Positions 7,197 through 7,450 of a stretch of DNA of 7,450 nucleotides are shown here, piece by piece. Position 1 is the stretch's first letter; the number at the start of each line of letters is the position of its first letter. Source of the DNA: Psychromonas sp. (GTDB lineage: Bacteria; Pseudomonadota; Gammaproteobacteria; Enterobacterales; Psychromonadaceae); the NCBI GenBank assembly GCA_023145575.1, contig JAGLDN010000265.1:1-7450 (forward strand). Direction: 5' to 3'. Made by a program: the position numbers and the translations under genes. The notes below the pieces were generated by a model, which was given only the letters and a program-made list of their open reading frames with translations, did not search any database and was not told the DNA's origin.

Positions 7197-7450
7197 TTTA
7201 TTTGATCTTTTAACTGGCAGATTCAACCCTCAATTTCATTATCGTTAAGCCGTTAGTACTGGCGTATGTTTTGTCATTATTTTAAATGGTGTTATAAATA
7301 ATTGTATCTTTCTTGGCCTATTATTAAACCCATGAATTCAAGACCTAATTAAGTCAAACCGAATGTAGTTAGTCTTTTTAAGGCTTAGGCACTCGAATTC
7401 TACTGTTACTAGCAATGACATGAAAATACTATTAGGCGACAATTAACTTG
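7197..7450. other. No recognisable gene
   Basis: AT-rich sequence with stop codons in all frames at short intervals. I found no convincing promoter, terminator, RNA gene or element end. It would be the upstream region of the broken minus-strand gene. A start of pfaD on the plus strand is not visible. Confidence 0.4.

Noticed and set aside
1..7450. CRISPR array, tRNA or rRNA gene, phage or defence system
   Set aside because: No regularly spaced repeats of suitable length, no cloverleaf or rRNA-like stretches, and no recognisable defence proteins on either strand.

Overview
This AT-rich window holds one large, apparently intact gene and, on both sides, decayed mobile-element debris. The gene (850-6699, +) encodes a 1,949-residue PfaC-type subunit of the anaerobic polyunsaturated fatty acid (PUFA) synthase, with the order ketosynthase, chain-length-factor-like ketosynthase, and two FabA-like dehydratase regions. 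From memory, its opening residues and motif wording look closest to PfaC of Moritella marina, the DHA producer, and less close to Shewanella PfaC. This suggests a cold-adapted marine gammaproteobacterium of the Moritella type. No search was run, so genus and product (DHA or EPA) are inferences.

Layout. Positions 1-95 hold the possible 5' end of a minus-strand gene running off the left edge. Positions 45-329 are bounded by an imperfect inverted repeat and carry a related element end inside (249-281), so this looks like a small non-autonomous element or a pile-up of such elements. From about 325 to 810 lies the fossil C-terminal part of an IS4-type DDE transposase, readable only across three frames. 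It ends almost at the pfaC start codon. Downstream of pfaC, 6729-6836 is a 108-bp palindromic, MITE-like element. Then comes a broken minus-strand gene of unknown function (6848-7196), and finally about 250 bp with no recognisable gene.

How the parts relate. pfaC normally sits in a pfaA-pfaB-pfaC-pfaD cluster, and its protein works only together with the other Pfa subunits and a phosphopantetheinyl transferase. Here the upstream neighbour is IS debris, and no pfaD is seen in the 751 bases downstream. pfaC therefore looks orphaned: a displaced or duplicated copy, or a survivor of a rearranged cluster. It nevertheless keeps an uninterrupted reading frame, a full KS catalytic triad and both dehydratase His/acid pairs. 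A perfect 20-bp inverted repeat (262-281 and 6732-6751) brackets the transposase fossil and pfaC. It belongs to a family of element ends reading TATACCCAT that occurs about five times in the window. This repeat architecture around a lone PUFA synthase gene is the most unusual feature here.
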